A DNA stretch of 64,000 nucleotides. It comes from Phialophora verrucosa (lineage: Eukaryota > Ascomycota > Eurotiomycetes > Chaetothyriales > Herpotrichiellaceae). Of the stretch, positions 20,493 through 32,748 are shown in pieces. How positions within the stretch are numbered: the first letter of the stretch is position 1; each line of letters starts with the position of its first letter. The stretch is taken from contig MSED01000005.1 of NCBI GenBank assembly GCA_002099365.1, positions 620,001 through 684,000 of the forward strand, in the 5' to 3' direction. The notes under the pieces were generated by a model. The model had not been told where the DNA came from and ran no database searches. It saw nothing but the letters and a program-made list of their open reading frames with translations. The position numbers were made by a program, and so were the translations under genes.

Positions 20493-22484
20493 ATGGACAC
20501 AGCAAAAGACGATAACGTCGGCCCGAGCAGCGATGAGAGTAGGCTCATCAGTCTCGGCCACAAACCGGAGCTCAAACGGAGATACACCTTTTGGAGTTGT
20601 GAGTGCTTCCGCGCTGAGTCACTGTCTGACCCAACTAACGAATGCTCAATCAGTGATGGCATATCAGACGACCATACTTTGCTCATGGAGTTGCCTCATA
20701 GTACTTTATTATTATATCTTCACGCTGGGTGGACCGGTCTGCCTTGTTTGGGGAACGTGAGTCCACGGAACAAAGGACACCCCTGGATGTCCCTATCTGA
20801 CGAAAAGCCCAATGCAGCGTTCTCGTTACGATCGGTCAACTCTTGGTTATGGCTTCACTGGCTGAATACTGCTCCATTTGGCCTACAGCAGGTGGGCAAC
20901 AGTTCTATACTCAGGTACAGTACAGCCCCTTGTCGAATTCGGCAATGAAAGGCTGATCGTTGAAGGTGGTCGCTCCCGAGAAGTACCGACGGTTCTTGTC
21001 ATATCTTGTTGGATGGTGTGTGCTGGTGGGCGAAATCTCAACCTCGAGTTCCTGCGCCTTGAACAGTGCAGAAATCGTGGCGGCCCTCGTCGAAATCATC
21101 CATCCAGAGGTAGAGTGGAAGGTAAGGCTTCCCTAGCCTCAACTGTACAGAGCCATGGTGATGGGTGCTGACTCTGTCCAAGGCATACATGACCTGGCTC
21201 ATTTACTCGGTGTTCCTTGTCGCGCCGGCCGTGTCGAATTTGTTTCCAAGATACCTTCCGGCTTTGCAACTCTTCGGTGCTTTCTTCAATATTTCGAACG
21301 GACTGACCTGGGCGATAGTCTTCTTGGTGCTCGCCGACAAGAACAGCTCCAAGTTTGTCTTCGCCGAATTTCTCAATACATCAGGCTGGGGACCGAAGGG
21401 TTGGGTATTCATTCTGAGCATGTACACGCCGATCTATGGTCTATACGGCACCGACGGCGTGATGCACTTGGCCGAAGAGATGAAGAATGCTTCGCGTGAT
21501 GCTCCGGTATGTCCTTGGTGTCCTATCCTGGGTTGCTGGTATGCTGACTTTGCAACAGCGAGTCATGATCTGGTCTATGGTGTGGGCGGGAGTGACTGCT
21601 TGGCTTTCAGCCATTGTCATGTGCTACACAGTTGGCCCGAACTGGGAAACCTATCTGCAAGCTACCTCATCTTACGTGGTACGTACAGGAGCAGAGATTC
21701 CAGTCCACGTCATTTCGTCGACTGACTCTCGTTCAGGCATGGTTCATGGACGTCTTGGACTCTACGTATGGAGGTGGCATCTGGGTCGCAGTCATGATGA
21801 TGGGACTGAACGTACGTCAAGGTGATCATTCCTTGCCAGGGCTTTTCAACTGACCGAACGCAGTATCTCATTATCGTCAACATGAACACCGCGGGATCGA
21901 GACTGGCGTGGTCAATGGCCCGCGACAGAGCATTCCCGTGGTCGGATTATTTCGCCCAGGTCAACAAGCGGTTCGAAATGCCGTTACGAGCAATGATGGG
22001 TTTCATTGTGCTCAACCTGCTCACCGGCCTCCTTGTCCTCGGCAGCTCGCTTGCCTTTTACGCCATCATCTCCGGTGGTGGTGTAGCCCTACAAGTGTCA
22101 TACTGCATTCCCATCCTCTGTGTCGTTCTCCGAGGCCGCCACCACCTACCGCCGCGACCACATTTCGATCTTGGCAAATGGGGCTACGCTATTAACGTCA
22201 CTGGCCTGCTGTGGAGTATCATCGTGGTCCTGTTTTACATCTTCCCGCAGTACGTTCCAGTGGCGGGCGACATTGCCAACATGAATTGGGCGATTGTGAT
22301 TCTGGCGGGTGTCGTGGTCTTCGGTGGGGTATACTGGTTCTGGAAGGGACGACAAGAGTACTTGATTTTCAGCAACTCTATCCTCGACGACAATGTGGTC
22401 ATTCATGGTGAGGCTGTAGTTGCCGGTCGGGACGCAGCCGCTGCGTTTGGCCAGCCTCAAGGAGAGAAGAGATTAGAGGCTTGA
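20493..22484 (+). CDS. Amino acid / choline / GABA-type permease (APC superfamily), eight exons
   Basis: Exons 20493-20598, 20654-20756, 20818-20914, 20966-21121, 21183-21506, 21559-21678, 21737-21811 and 21864-22484 join in frame to 533 residues. The protein has a short hydrophilic N-terminus, about twelve hydrophobic segments and a charged C-terminus. Marker motifs of the fungal Uga4/Hnm1-like group are present: AEYCSIWPTAGGQQFY after helix 2, DGVMHLAEEMKNASRDAP in the middle and NMNTAGSRLAWSMARD before helix 8. It should sit in the plasma or vacuolar membrane and import an amino acid, GABA, polyamine or choline; the substrate cannot be told from sequence. Eight exons, all with clean GT-AG sites, indicate a functional gene. 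It is divergent from a Zn2Cys6 regulator and convergent, 94 bases apart, with a dehydrogenase. Confidence 0.92.
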
Positions 22485-22578
22485 GCATGTGTTAGGCAGA
22501 CCATGCAGTATATTATTCTCAGTATATGAGACGAGGGTTGAACGAGTCGTCCCGGCGTCGAATTGGGATCGCGTCCGC

Positions 22579-23592
22579 TTACCCCTTCCGCATCCTATCC
22601 GCGTCAAGTGCGGCTTTCACATCGACAATAGCGTCATCCTTCCTACTGGTGAAAGCGTGCGCACCGGGTCCCGGATCATTCAACAACGAAACTTCCCTCC
22701 ATCGATCCGGATGCGTGACTTCCAGCACCGTTCCAGCAGCGAATTTCCCTTCAAAGCACAGCGCCATCATTCCTCGCGCGATCTCGTCGGTGGTGGCAAG
22801 CTTGTCTTTCTCTGGGTCTACAAATCGGATCGCTTCAGGGTGATCATACATCAGCGGCGACATGGTCGGTCCTGGTGCCACCGCGGTCACGCGGATATTC
22901 TCCATGTTCGCGAGTGGTGCCATCGCTCGTGCAAAGTTGCTGATTCCCTGCTTCGCTGCCCCGTACAAGGGCGTCAAGATACTCGACTTCTGCGCGCCCG
23001 TGCTGGATATCAAGATGATGTTCCCCGGTTGGCCGGCCTGGACCCATTTTCTGATCGCTATGCGGGACATCTTAATGGGGTGTTCGAGATTGATGCGCAG
23101 GATCTTGTAGCCGTCTTCATCTTTGTCATTCCAGAAATTAGGGACGGACTGGATACGGAGGATCAGCTACATGAGCTTGGGGTACTGGAAAGGCTCAATG
23201 GTGGGCTTACTGGCTCATAGATACCGGCGCCAGGACATAGGACGTGCGGCACTCCCCCAAACTCCTTCGCATATACTTCGAAGGCATGTTCAAGCTGCTT
23301 CCAGTCCGTTACGTCTGTCTTGGTGAAGACAATACGAGGGTTTGCATCGGGAGTTTGGGGAAGAGATTCGAGCCAGCTTTGTGCCTCTCGATGCAGACCA
23401 ATGTCGCAGATCAGAACATTGCACCCAGCTTGATATAGATGTCTTGCAAAGGCGAGCGATATCCCTATGATCAATCAATCAGCGTCCTCCGAGGACTGGT
23501 TTCTAGGCGTTGTGCACGGGGTAACGAGACGAACCAGAACCGCCGCCCGTGACAATTGCCCCTTTTCCTTTGAGATCTGGAGTGGACATCAT
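22579..23592 (-). CDS. Short-chain dehydrogenase/reductase (SDR), three exons
   Basis: Exons 23535-23592, 23211-23464 and 22579-23148 give 293 residues (292 if the second of two adjacent ATGs is used). The N-terminal cofactor motif TGGGSGIS (15-22) spans the first intron. CPGAGIY replaces the usual NAG motif. The catalytic set is Ser153 in ILISSTG and Tyr166-x3-Lys170 in YGAAK. An acidic residue after the second strand (LICD) suggests NAD(H) preference. It resembles 15-hydroxyprostaglandin-dehydrogenase-like classical SDRs; the substrate is unknown. The short gap to the convergent permease and the nearby regulator suggest a catabolic unit, which is inference. A possible GTAAGC donor at the stop codon means an extra C-terminal exon cannot be excluded. 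Confidence 0.9.
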
Positions 23593-24142
23593 TCAACTTC
23601 TTTCTGACTTTGGTGTTATCTTCAACTTGTATGTCGCCGTTATCTCTTGGACCGCTAGCGACACTCATCGGGATATACTTTGGTGGCTTCCCCGCTTGAA
23701 ACCTCCCTTCATCTCCAACAGCTCCATAACCGAGGACATGGACGCCTGAACAGTTGCAGAGATGAGGAGCATCTGGTGGGCAGGCAGGTTTGTGGATTCC
23801 CACAGGCCAGGCATGCTTCTGCTCTGGACAGCGGCGATCGCATTGGATAGTGCTGTCTTGTGTAACGTTTTATTCGCCCACAGTCACGCTGTAGGGGGAA
23901 TCAAGCATGCCGCACAGTAAAATGGCAGTGGTATGTACCTCGTACATACGGTAGTAAAGTAGATTCCGACGGGGACTGGGCGCAAGCGCGCGACGCGACT
24001 CGCGTTCGCCTCGAATTTCAATTTAGAGAATCATCAATTCGGCTGCGCACAACCTTACAGACAGGGAGACTCTACGTCGACACTTCCAAACTCCTCCTTA
24101 TTCTCGCTCCGCTATACATCCCTCCAACCTGTACCTTCTAAG
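23593..24142. promoter_or_regulatory. Divergent promoter region, SDR / OGG1
   Basis: 550 bases between divergent starts, so it must serve both genes. A GGCGCAAGCGCGCGAC-type GC-rich segment lies near 23980. No gene seen. Confidence 0.4.
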
Positions 24143-25414
24143 ATGACATGCATAACAGAGTGGCGGAAGCTGCCTGTCTCGCTGAACGAGCTCTGTCTCG
24201 CAACCACCCTGCGCTGCGGCCAGTCCTTCCGCTGGCGCCAGTGCGACGACCAAACCTGGGCATGTACGTTGCGCGGCCGCATTGTGCAACTGTCACAGCC
24301 CGACAAATCACATATCCAGTACCGCTCAATATGGCCTTCAGCAGCGACCTTCGAAGCGCCTCCAACACCTCCTTCGTCCGTACCGCCGACCACCGCAGGG
24401 GAGGAGATGGAGCACGATGACACGAAAGCCCTGCTCCAATACTATTTGAATCTCGAACCCAATCTTGAGGCGCTGTATGCGCAGTGGTCTGCCTCGGACG
24501 CCAATTTCCGCAAGAAGGCGCCCCAGTTCACGGGAGTGAGGATCCTGCGGCAAGACGCCTGGGAGGCGCTGATTGGATTTATATGCAGCAGTAACAACAA
24601 CATTGTCAGGATATCGCAGATGGTGGACAAGCTATGCACGCACTACGGCGCGTACATCGGCACGCTGCAAGGTCGGGCGTACCACGACTTCCCGCAGCCG
24701 GCGGCGTTGACGGGCAAAAACGTCGAGGCGCATCTGAGAGAGTTGGGCTTTGGCTACAGGGCCAAATACATATCTCAGACGGCGAGGATGATCGCCGAAG
24801 AACGAGAGGCTGGCTGGCTGGATGGTCTGCGCAACCCGGAGTCGCCGGCATATGGCACTACGAGCCCCTCCCCGGCCGGCGAAATGAAACCAGAAGGCCG
24901 AGATGGGTATCGCAACGCGCATGGGAAACTGCTTGACCTGCAAGGTGTGGGACCCAAGGTTGCGGACTGTGTCTGTCTGATGGGGCTGGGCTGGGGAGAA
25001 GTTGTCCCCGTGGATACACACGTTTTGCAGATCGCACAGCGGGATTACAAGCTGGCAAAAGGCAAGAATACTAGCATGACCAAGGCCACTTATGACATGG
25101 TTGCGAATCACTTCCGGAAGATTTGGGGCAAGGAGGCCGGCTGGGCGCACAGTGTGCTTTTCACGGCGGATTTGAGAACGTTCGCAGAAAGGCTCACAAC
25201 GAAAGCGGAGGTTCAGCTGGAGACGAGCATGATAGAAGATCCCGTGAAGAGGGAGACCGATGAGGCCGAGGTCGTCGAGAACACGACCATGCGGCGGGTT
25301 GCGCTGAAACGAGAACTCGAGGAGGATGATAAGGCGAAAACGGTGGTGCAGATTGAAGAGATAACCGCAAGTGCCAGCGAAAGGGTCAAACGACGACGAC
25401 GTAGCAAACGATGA
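24143..25414 (+). CDS. ogg1: 8-oxoguanine DNA glycosylase / AP lyase (OGG1)
   Basis: A single exon encodes 423 residues. The N-terminal beta domain begins with the family signature LATTLRCGQSFRWRQ (about 19-33), and the HhH-GPD domain spans about 130-340. The helix-hairpin-helix reads LLDLQGVGPKVADCVCLM with catalytic Lys272, followed by VPVDTH with the conserved Asp291. OGG1 removes 8-oxoguanine paired with cytosine and nicks the abasic site in base-excision repair, in nucleus and mitochondria. A P/T/S-rich insert (about 68-90) interrupts the N-terminal domain and another low-complexity insert lies at about 232-255. The C-terminus ends in a basic KRRRRSKR stretch suited to nuclear import. 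Length and catalytic residues indicate a functional enzyme. Confidence 0.95.
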   Translation: MTCITEWRKLPVSLNELCLATTLRCGQSFRWRQCDDQTWACTLRGRIVQLSQPDKSHIQYRSIWPSAATFEAPPTPPSSVPPTTAGEEMEHDDTKALLQYYLNLEPNLEALYAQWSASDANFRKKAPQFTGVRILRQDAWEALIGFICSSNNNIVRISQMVDKLCTHYGAYIGTLQGRAYHDFPQPAALTGKNVEAHLRELGFGYRAKYISQTARMIAEEREAGWLDGLRNPESPAYGTTSPSPAGEMKPEGRDGYRNAHGKLLDLQGVGPKVADCVCLMGLGWGEVVPVDTHVLQIAQRDYKLAKGKNTSMTKATYDMVANHFRKIWGKEAGWAHSVLFTADLRTFAERLTTKAEVQLETSMIEDPVKRETDEAEVVENTTMRRVALKRELEEDDKAKTVVQIEEITASASERVKRRRRSKR

Positions 25415-25517
25415 AACTGTCGCGGCCGGGATCCCGGATATCGAATTGTCGAAACACTTCCGAGTTCTCAATTCTCATCCATCACTGTCGGTAGTTGTTT
25501 AGCGGGTGGTAATTGTG

Positions 25518-25829
25518 TCAGTGTTTCAGTATCACCTGTTTCTCAGAAGGAATGGCAGCAGCGATGCCAACAAGCAGGCCGAGTTCCAAGTTCTTGAAGT
25601 CTCTCACAGCAGCTTCCGCCATTGCAGCTGCTTTGCCGATGCCGACTTGGCCACTCGGGGAAGCCAGCAATCGCAACATTGTGCCGGCCGATTCTGCCGA
25701 AGTGATATTCCACAGTCTGGCCTTGTTGGCGACTCACTCCTCCCTGGTGATGCTCGTCGAGCATAAATAAACCTGCAGCGGTCTCTATAGGCAGCGTACT
25801 AAGCCAAACAATTGAGTAGTCATCGGGAT
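25518..25829 (-). pseudogene. Relic of a purine-nucleoside-phosphorylase-like domain of a fungal NLR
   Basis: On the minus strand a segment reads DDYSIVWLSTLPIETAAGLF, then MLDEHH, then HFGRIGRHNVAIAGFPEW. These match the start of the PNP/UDP-like domain found at the N-terminus of many fungal NACHT/NB-ARC proteins (consensus of the type WICALPLE, AMLDE, LGRIGxHNVVIA). At about 25650 an extra C in TGGCC shifts the frame. In the next frame the domain continues as VGIGKAAAMAEAAV and LGLLVGIAAAIP, matching the VGIGGGVP region, and stops at 25518. No start codon and no downstream nucleotide-binding domain remain nearby, so this is a decayed fragment. It lies 104 bases past the OGG1 stop. The domain call is by remembered consensus. 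Confidence 0.7.
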
Positions 25830-28800
25830 CGAGTATGGCTGCAAGTATTGCATCAAAAGCGATGTCGAGAATATTATGACGCACTCTGGTATCTCGAAAT
25901 GGCTTCTTCCAATGGCTTCCAGTGGTGTGGAGCGCATATCTCAATTCATGCTTCTCACTGCGAACGTGAACTTCTATATGACGGGGTGTGGCACAAATGG
26001 CTCGGCAGACGATATGATAAGTTCGCCATCGCCCTCTGAGGAGAGCGCGAATTCAACAATCTAGAGCGGACCGTTTGCAATGTGTGGACTTGACCGGAGA
26101 GGCAGGACGGTTGAAAGTCCGCGGGTCGTAATCCGCAAAGATTAGAGTCCTGATGATATTGCAGAATAACGAGCAGTTTCAAGGAATTCGGCTGAGTCGA
26201 AACGACTCGGTTGACCTGAAATTTGCGCCGGCGCGAAACACTCAGGCAAGTCAAAACTTGGGCTGGGAAAGTCAGGCTGGGCCGAGCGCACTTTGATAAG
26301 ACTGATCCAAAGGATGAACAACATTCGAGAATCCGACCTGGATGTTCACTTGATGGTGTTGGACACTACTCCGACTGCATCGCGGCCGCTCCGTCTTGTC
26401 GCAAATGCGTCTATATGGAAATGTTGAGAGATACAAATGGGCCTTCTCTGCATCAACCCAGATTGTCGACATCGGCCAGAAGGCGGAGACTGCTATGGGT
26501 GCCGCCTTATAGGGTGGCGAGATCCCAAGATGCCTCTATTATGATACTGACTGCGGTGTAGTGCCAGAGCCATGAAATTTACGAAACGACGTCCGCACGT
26601 AGGACGTCGTCCCGCACTTCTTCGCGAGGCTCCTCCATTGGAAGCGTCGACTCCGGCTCTTCCTTTCTAACGAAGCCCTGTCGAAGCCAGTACTCAGCAG
26701 CTCCGACGCCTTCGACCACGGATACCCACAAAGAAGTCGATTCCCCCGTATAGTTTAGGAGCTTCATCGCTCTTCCCTTACTTACCCCTCCAGCACTCGT
26801 TGTGCTGCCCAGAATATGACATTGTGGCGGGAGGCCAAAAGTGGATTGAAAGCTCTCTTCTCTGGCTACGGAAATCGCTGAGAGTGGTATATGATCTTGC
26901 ATGCCCAAATAGTACTGCACTCAAGGTTGTTCCTTGTTCATCGATGCAGGCAGGATTAGGACGCAACAGGCACGTTCCAGAGGGCCAACATAAGAGACGA
27001 CCAAGGATCGAAATCGCGCAAAGTATTACATAGGGGATCGGGAGCTGCTACATTCCAAGCGGTCCGCTCGCAAAACCATGGTCTGTTTACGCCCTGATCC
27101 TCTGTCGAATTTCGAGAGTGGTGGATCTTGATAAGAACAGCCGACAAGGTGAGTATCTCAATACCACCACTCGCTTTGTTTCCCTGTTTCCAGCCGAGGG
27201 CCCCTCGATAAAGCAGCGAACTGCAGAGGGACAGGCCTAATGGGAGCCGATCAGGCTTCGATTTTAACATGAAGATTCCGGAGTTCAAATGTCGATTTTG
27301 CGAGGTCGATGGAATGAATCTCAAGTGATGGTGACGCACGCAACATGGCTTCCACTGTAAGGTCCCGTGTGACAAGGACTCAGCCTCACCAGCCTCAGGC
27401 TCTGAACAGAGTCAACCGAACATCACGTCTGCAAATTATAGCCATGGCACGCCTTCAATCTCGTATCATGGAAGACACCGCAGCTCTCTTCTGGCGCGGC
27501 TCTTTTGATTTTCCACCAGACGATACAGGAAGAAGTTTATCCTAATATCAAGGGCATTTGCACGAATTCGAATTGCCGACCCCGGCGGAACAGCATCCAT
27601 TGCTATGGCTGCGATTCTACAAATTGGCATGTGTACGTCCCATACAACGTCGCTACGAACTAAACATACTTCCAGTGCCAATGTCATAGTTCTTTGTCCT
27701 CCGGCACCAGCACCCGCACATTTCATCCCTCCTCACTGTTGGACTCAGTTGAATGTGATTATTATTAATTCTATGAAATGATGGAAATGGAGAGTACTCG
27801 CGTCGAGATTCCGACGTCGAATGCCCTGTTTCAAAGGTGCTTGACATCTGTTGTAGAGACTCGCCTAGTGCATTTCATGCATGGGACTTCCCTGCCCGAT
27901 GACGACGGTGTTCCAGTACCCGACGGTGCAAACCTTGCTCTGTGTTGCAAATTGCATGCACGGAAGCACGAATACGAGTACTGAGCGTTCAGTTCATGTA
28001 CTCTGCTCTCTGTCCTGCTCACCCGTCCATCGCTGCTGTCGCCGAGCGCTCACAGTGACATGGCTCGAAACTCGCGGAGACGTAAACACCCACTGACCCA
28101 GCCACTGCAAGCATTAGGGAGCTGCCACCCGGAACGGGTCCCAACTCAATTCGGGAGATTGCACCTCAGCACTGGCGGGGTAGGGCTAGGAAGTTCAATG
28201 ATTCGACGTCGTTGTCGTTTTGACACACCTGCAACGAGATAGTTGATTTCGATGGACAGCCTGTGTCGCCATGATTTGCAGCGTAGAAGATTCTGTGGCT
28301 GTTCTGTTGTCCAGTCGATCACTGTCTTTGCGGCCTTCTGGACGCTTATTGGTGACACAGATTGACAGGTGCGGGCTTCGATTGTGCATTCGCGCAGCAT
28401 GACTGGGTGAGACGGCTCATTTCCACGCCGACACTGCAGCAACGGAAAAAGCTTTGGCTGCGGGGTCTGGAGGCGTTCCTGGGTGACGGCAGCCTATCGT
28501 GTCAAATTGTGCCTCTGACACTCTTCCCCTTCCAGCCGCACTGCTGCAGGTGGTTGCACAACAGGTGGAGAGTGCGAAAACAAGTCCTTCCAGTCCTTCT
28601 CAAGCCACGATTGTCTGCAACGGACAATCTCTTTTCGTCACTTGCAGCTTCTCGTCCACGGATCTACAACTCCAGCTTCCCACTCCTGCATCTGCACCTC
28701 CATATCGCTACTGATTCTACGACTGTCGCTCCTTCCTCTCCGTCGTGTCGATATTCACGTCCTGGTGCCGGGGTGGCCCTGTGAGATACAACACACCACC

Positions 28801-29043
28801 ACACAGTCCGTTTCAAGGGACCCCTGCTCCTGCGCCGTCCTGTCCACGCGTGTCCGTCATCAGCCAAATCCCACCGCGCTCGAACCCCCAACTCCGAAAA
28901 ACCCAGTTTTAGAAGCTCGTCCAAGTTCCGATCTACCGTACACTGTACCTGCATCATTCACTCATGCCTCTCCGAATATCACCGTCGTAACAACACCTTC
29001 TCTGCCTGGTCGCCACGGCGCAGACACAGGTTGCACACCCAAG
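25830..29043. other. Intergenic region between the NLR relic and Rax2
   Basis: 3.2 kb with many short frames and no gene I can support. The last 400 bases before the Rax2 ATG are open in the Rax2 frame but contain no in-frame ATG and are C/T-rich, so they are read as promoter and leader. A minus-strand frame near 26600-26900 has a vaguely acetyltransferase-like tail but no start. Confidence 0.4.
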
Positions 29044-32000
29044 ATGCATCTGCTGTCACGGTTCGGCCCCCAGGCGTCGTCCGCTCTCCTATTGTTTGCT
29101 ACCCAAGCTATCTCGCAATCCGTACCGTCGCCCAATCTCGACCTCAAGTCGCTCGGGGAGGTCACGCTCGCCGGCAATTTCGATGCCATTTCAGTGTACA
29201 GCTCGGTCGGACAGCAGCAGGGTTATAATAACAATGGCACACAATCAATACTGTCACAATTACCGAACGGCGCGTTTGACGTGCTCTCCTCCACCGATGC
29301 CAGCATCGAAGCAATGTGTCCGCTGGTGGTTAATGATACACTAATGGGTATTGTCGTCGGAGGCAATTTCACCAGCGTCGGAGGGGTCGCGGCGCGATCT
29401 TTGGCATTGTTGGACGCCACCACTCTCGAGGTCCAGGCGATCGGAGGGGTGCAGGGCACGGTATCGGCACTCTACTGCGATGACGAAAACTCCATGTTCT
29501 ATGTCGGCGGTGCGTTCGACGCCGGGAACTGCACCAACGCCATCGGATGGGCAGCAGGGAACTGGTCGAGCTTGCCCTTTGCCGGTTTCGATGGTCCAGT
29601 CAGCTCCATCACCAAAGCTCCCAACGGACACATTGTCTTCGGAGGTTCGTTTACCGGTTTGGGCAACGTGACTTCCGGCTCGTCTTTGAAGGACCCTGAG
29701 ACTCAAGTCATCAACCTGTCAACCGCCAACATCTCTGCCCAAGGGAACACAACAACTGGTAATAACATTGTCTGTCCGTCGAATAGCTCTAATGCAGCGT
29801 CCGACTTCTTGCTGGCCGATAATACGCCCGGTAGATGGCGCGCCGATTTTGGTTTTGGCTTCGAACCCACCCGGCTGCGACTGTGGCAGACGAGTCAAGC
29901 GGGAAGAGGCACAAAGACCTGGCGGTTTACGGCGCACCCGCTTAATGGGATCCTCAACCTCACCACCACCGATCCAGCTACAGGAGATCTCATCTCCTGC
30001 CAATCAACGTGTCCACTGGCCGAGTACAACGCGACGCAGCCGTTTCAGGACTTTTTTTTCGTCAATATGGTCGGCATGAACAGCTTCAGCATTGACATCT
30101 CGGACTGGTATGGAGATGGAGCAGGGCTTGGCGGCATCGAGCTATTTCAGAACGATATCTTTTCCTACGCCATCGAGTCCTTCAATGAACCCACATGCCA
30201 AGCTGATGGCCTGGGTTCCACCGCGACTGCGACCGGACCGTGGTACACCAGCCCCTCCATGCAAAGCGTGTCCGACTACCTCACGGTCGTGGTCGGCCCA
30301 GAGGACGTGGACACGGCGAACATCGTCTTCCAGCCCAATGTGCAGGAAAGCGGAAACTACTCCATCATTGTCTACACTCCAGGTTGTTTGCAGGACAGCT
30401 CTTGCTCCGCACGTGCCGTTGTTAATGTCACTGGCAGTCTCACAGAGGATGGCAAGCAGTCATTTGGCACCACCCTTTTCCAAACAAACAACTTTGACAA
30501 ATATGACATCGTCTTCCAAGGCCACGTCGACGCCACCACTACATCTTTCCGGCCATCTGTGACCCTCAGACCATCAGGGCAGCAACAAGCTCAACTAGTG
30601 GTCGCATCTCGAGTCAAGTTCGGATTCATAGGTTCAACCACTGGCGGTCTCAATGGCTTGTTCGACTATGACCCCAACAACAGTACGATCGACTATGCCA
30701 CCGCTGACTTTTCAAATTCCGCCATCAACAATGCTGGGACCATGCTCAACCCAAATGCTAACGTCCTAGCCATGGCAACCAACGACGACACTCTGTACGC
30801 AGCTGGCCGCTTCTCCGACGACGTTTTTGAAAACATCATGGCCTTCAGCAACAACAACGCGTCTTCTCTACCTGGCGGTGGGCTTAATTCGGCTGTCAGC
30901 GACCTTCACAGCTTGGGTGACTTCCTCTACGTTGGGGGTAATTTCAGCAACGTTGCCCGGAACAATATGAACGGACTGAGCAATGTCGCTGCATACCAGT
31001 ATTCAAAGGACGCCTGGGTCGCATTAGGTGCCGGACTCAATGGACCAGTCGAAGCGGTCGAGCCCATGCAGCTAAATCTCTCTCAGAGCGGGCCCGAGAC
31101 CGTGATTGCTTTCACAGGGCCTTTCAATCAAATCCGCAGCTCTGGGTCTGATCCAGCAGCCCGAGCAGCGGGGTTGGCGATATGGGTGCCGTCCAGAAGT
31201 GCATGGCTTGCCCACCTGGACGTCCCGAAAGAAGTTTTGGCCGGTCAACTGTTCGCCGCAACTTTCCTCCCGAACAATACCTGGCTCGGAGCTGGTACAC
31301 TTGCCTCCCTTGGGTTGGCCATCAGTGGAGCCGCTGGCATGCGATCAGAGTCTGGCCAGGTCGTACTTTCACAGCTTCCTATTGATATCACGTCAAGCGA
31401 TTCAGAACCCAGCACCAAGAAGCGAGACGTCCAAGCTGTTCAAAACGTAACTGGAGTGACCACAGGCCTCTACTACACCGAAAACAACCAGAATGTGACC
31501 ATCCTGGGTGGTCATTTCGCCGCAACTGCGACCGGTGGAGCTACCATCGAGAATCTTATGTTCTTGAACTTCTCCAACAACAACCAAGTAACTGGACCTC
31601 CTCCGGGGTTAGACGCCAACTCGACCGTTCTGTCCATGGCCCTCTCGGGGAACGTTCTCTTCGCTGGTGGCAACATCTCTGGACAAGTCGGAGATGCCAA
31701 CGTGGCTGGCCTAGTTCTGTATGACATGAGTACTGCAGGATTCCGAACCATCCAGCCAGCTTCCTTGCAAGGTCTTAACGTGGTTGTCAACGCCATTGCT
31801 CCACAATCAGGCACTTCAGCTGTCTACGTGGGTGGAGCATTTTCAGGCACGTCACAGGATCTCTCCTGCCCCGTCGTGTGCAACTACGACACGATGACGA
31901 ACCAGTGGAGCCCGGTAGGCACTGGCCTGGAGGGCACGGTGTCGTCCTTATTCTGGAGAAGTAACAGGGAACTTCTGGCTGCCGGGAACTTGACGGTCCA

Positions 32001-32748
32001 AGGCAATCAAACGTCACTTGCAACATATAATACCAAAAGTCAGACTTGGGATGTACTGGCAGTCGCTGGTGTTCCGGGACCGGTAACTGCTTTCTGCCCG
32101 GCCACCACCGACGCAAACCACATGTGGGTAGCTGGCACTGCTACCAATGGCTCGACGTTCTTGGTCGAAATTGACGACGCCAATGTGAGGCCCGTGTCGG
32201 ATGTGTTCAGCACTGGTACGAGCATCCATGGCCTGCAGATCATGCCTTTGACAAGGAACCATCAATCAACTCCGTATCTCGACGATGACTATGCCTTACT
32301 GGTCACTGGCCAGCTCAACATCACTGGCTTTGGTAATGCGGCCGCAGCGCTGTTCAATGGCACCCATATGGAACCTTTGATCTTGGCCTCGACGGCGGAT
32401 GGGAGCCCGGGCAGCATCAGTCAGGTATTCACTTCCAACACCAACGTACTGAGAGGAAATGGTAAGTTGTCACATATCTCACACTGTTTCTTGTGCTGAC
32501 TGGTCATTCTAGAAGGCGGCCATTCTCTTGGTATCGTCATCCTCGTTGCCCTCTGTGCAGCACTCGGCACCATCTTCCTCATAATCTTAATCGGCATCAT
32601 CCTCAATCGCATTCAGCGACGACGCGCAGGATACAAGACCGTACCCAGCGTGCCCTATGCAGACAAGCATTCGAACATCCACCGGGTACCTCCCGAGGCT
32701 CTGCTGGGCGGGCTTGGTGCTAAACAACCTGGTGCACCCACGGTTTGA
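29044..32748 (+). CDS. rax2: Rax2-type cortical polarity marker protein
   Basis: Exons 29044-32461 and 32513-32748 give 1217 residues from the first in-frame ATG. A signal peptide (about 1-22, ending near TQAISQS) is followed by a very long extracellular part rich in N-glycosylation sites (NxS/T). It contains repeated kelch-like beta motifs such as VGGNFTSVGG, YVGGAFDAG, YVGGNFSN and YVGGAFSG. The intron lies just before the single transmembrane helix (about 1145-1170, LGIVILVALCAALGTIFL and following); a basic RIQRRRAGYK stop-transfer and a short cytosolic tail end the protein. This is the layout of Rax2, which in yeasts marks the cell cortex for bud-site selection or polarised growth with Rax1. 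Length fits the family (about 1200). The role in this species is inferred. Confidence 0.92.

Noticed and set aside
26579..26920. Minus-strand frame of about 110 codons whose end (LWVSVVEGVGAAEYWLRQGF) vaguely recalls a GNAT acetyltransferase
   Set aside because: No ATG at its beginning, no acetyl-CoA-binding signature upstream and no splice partners found; similarity is too slight to annotate.
28642..29043. In-frame N-terminal extension of Rax2
   Set aside because: It contains no ATG, and the protein from 29044 starts with a good signal peptide.
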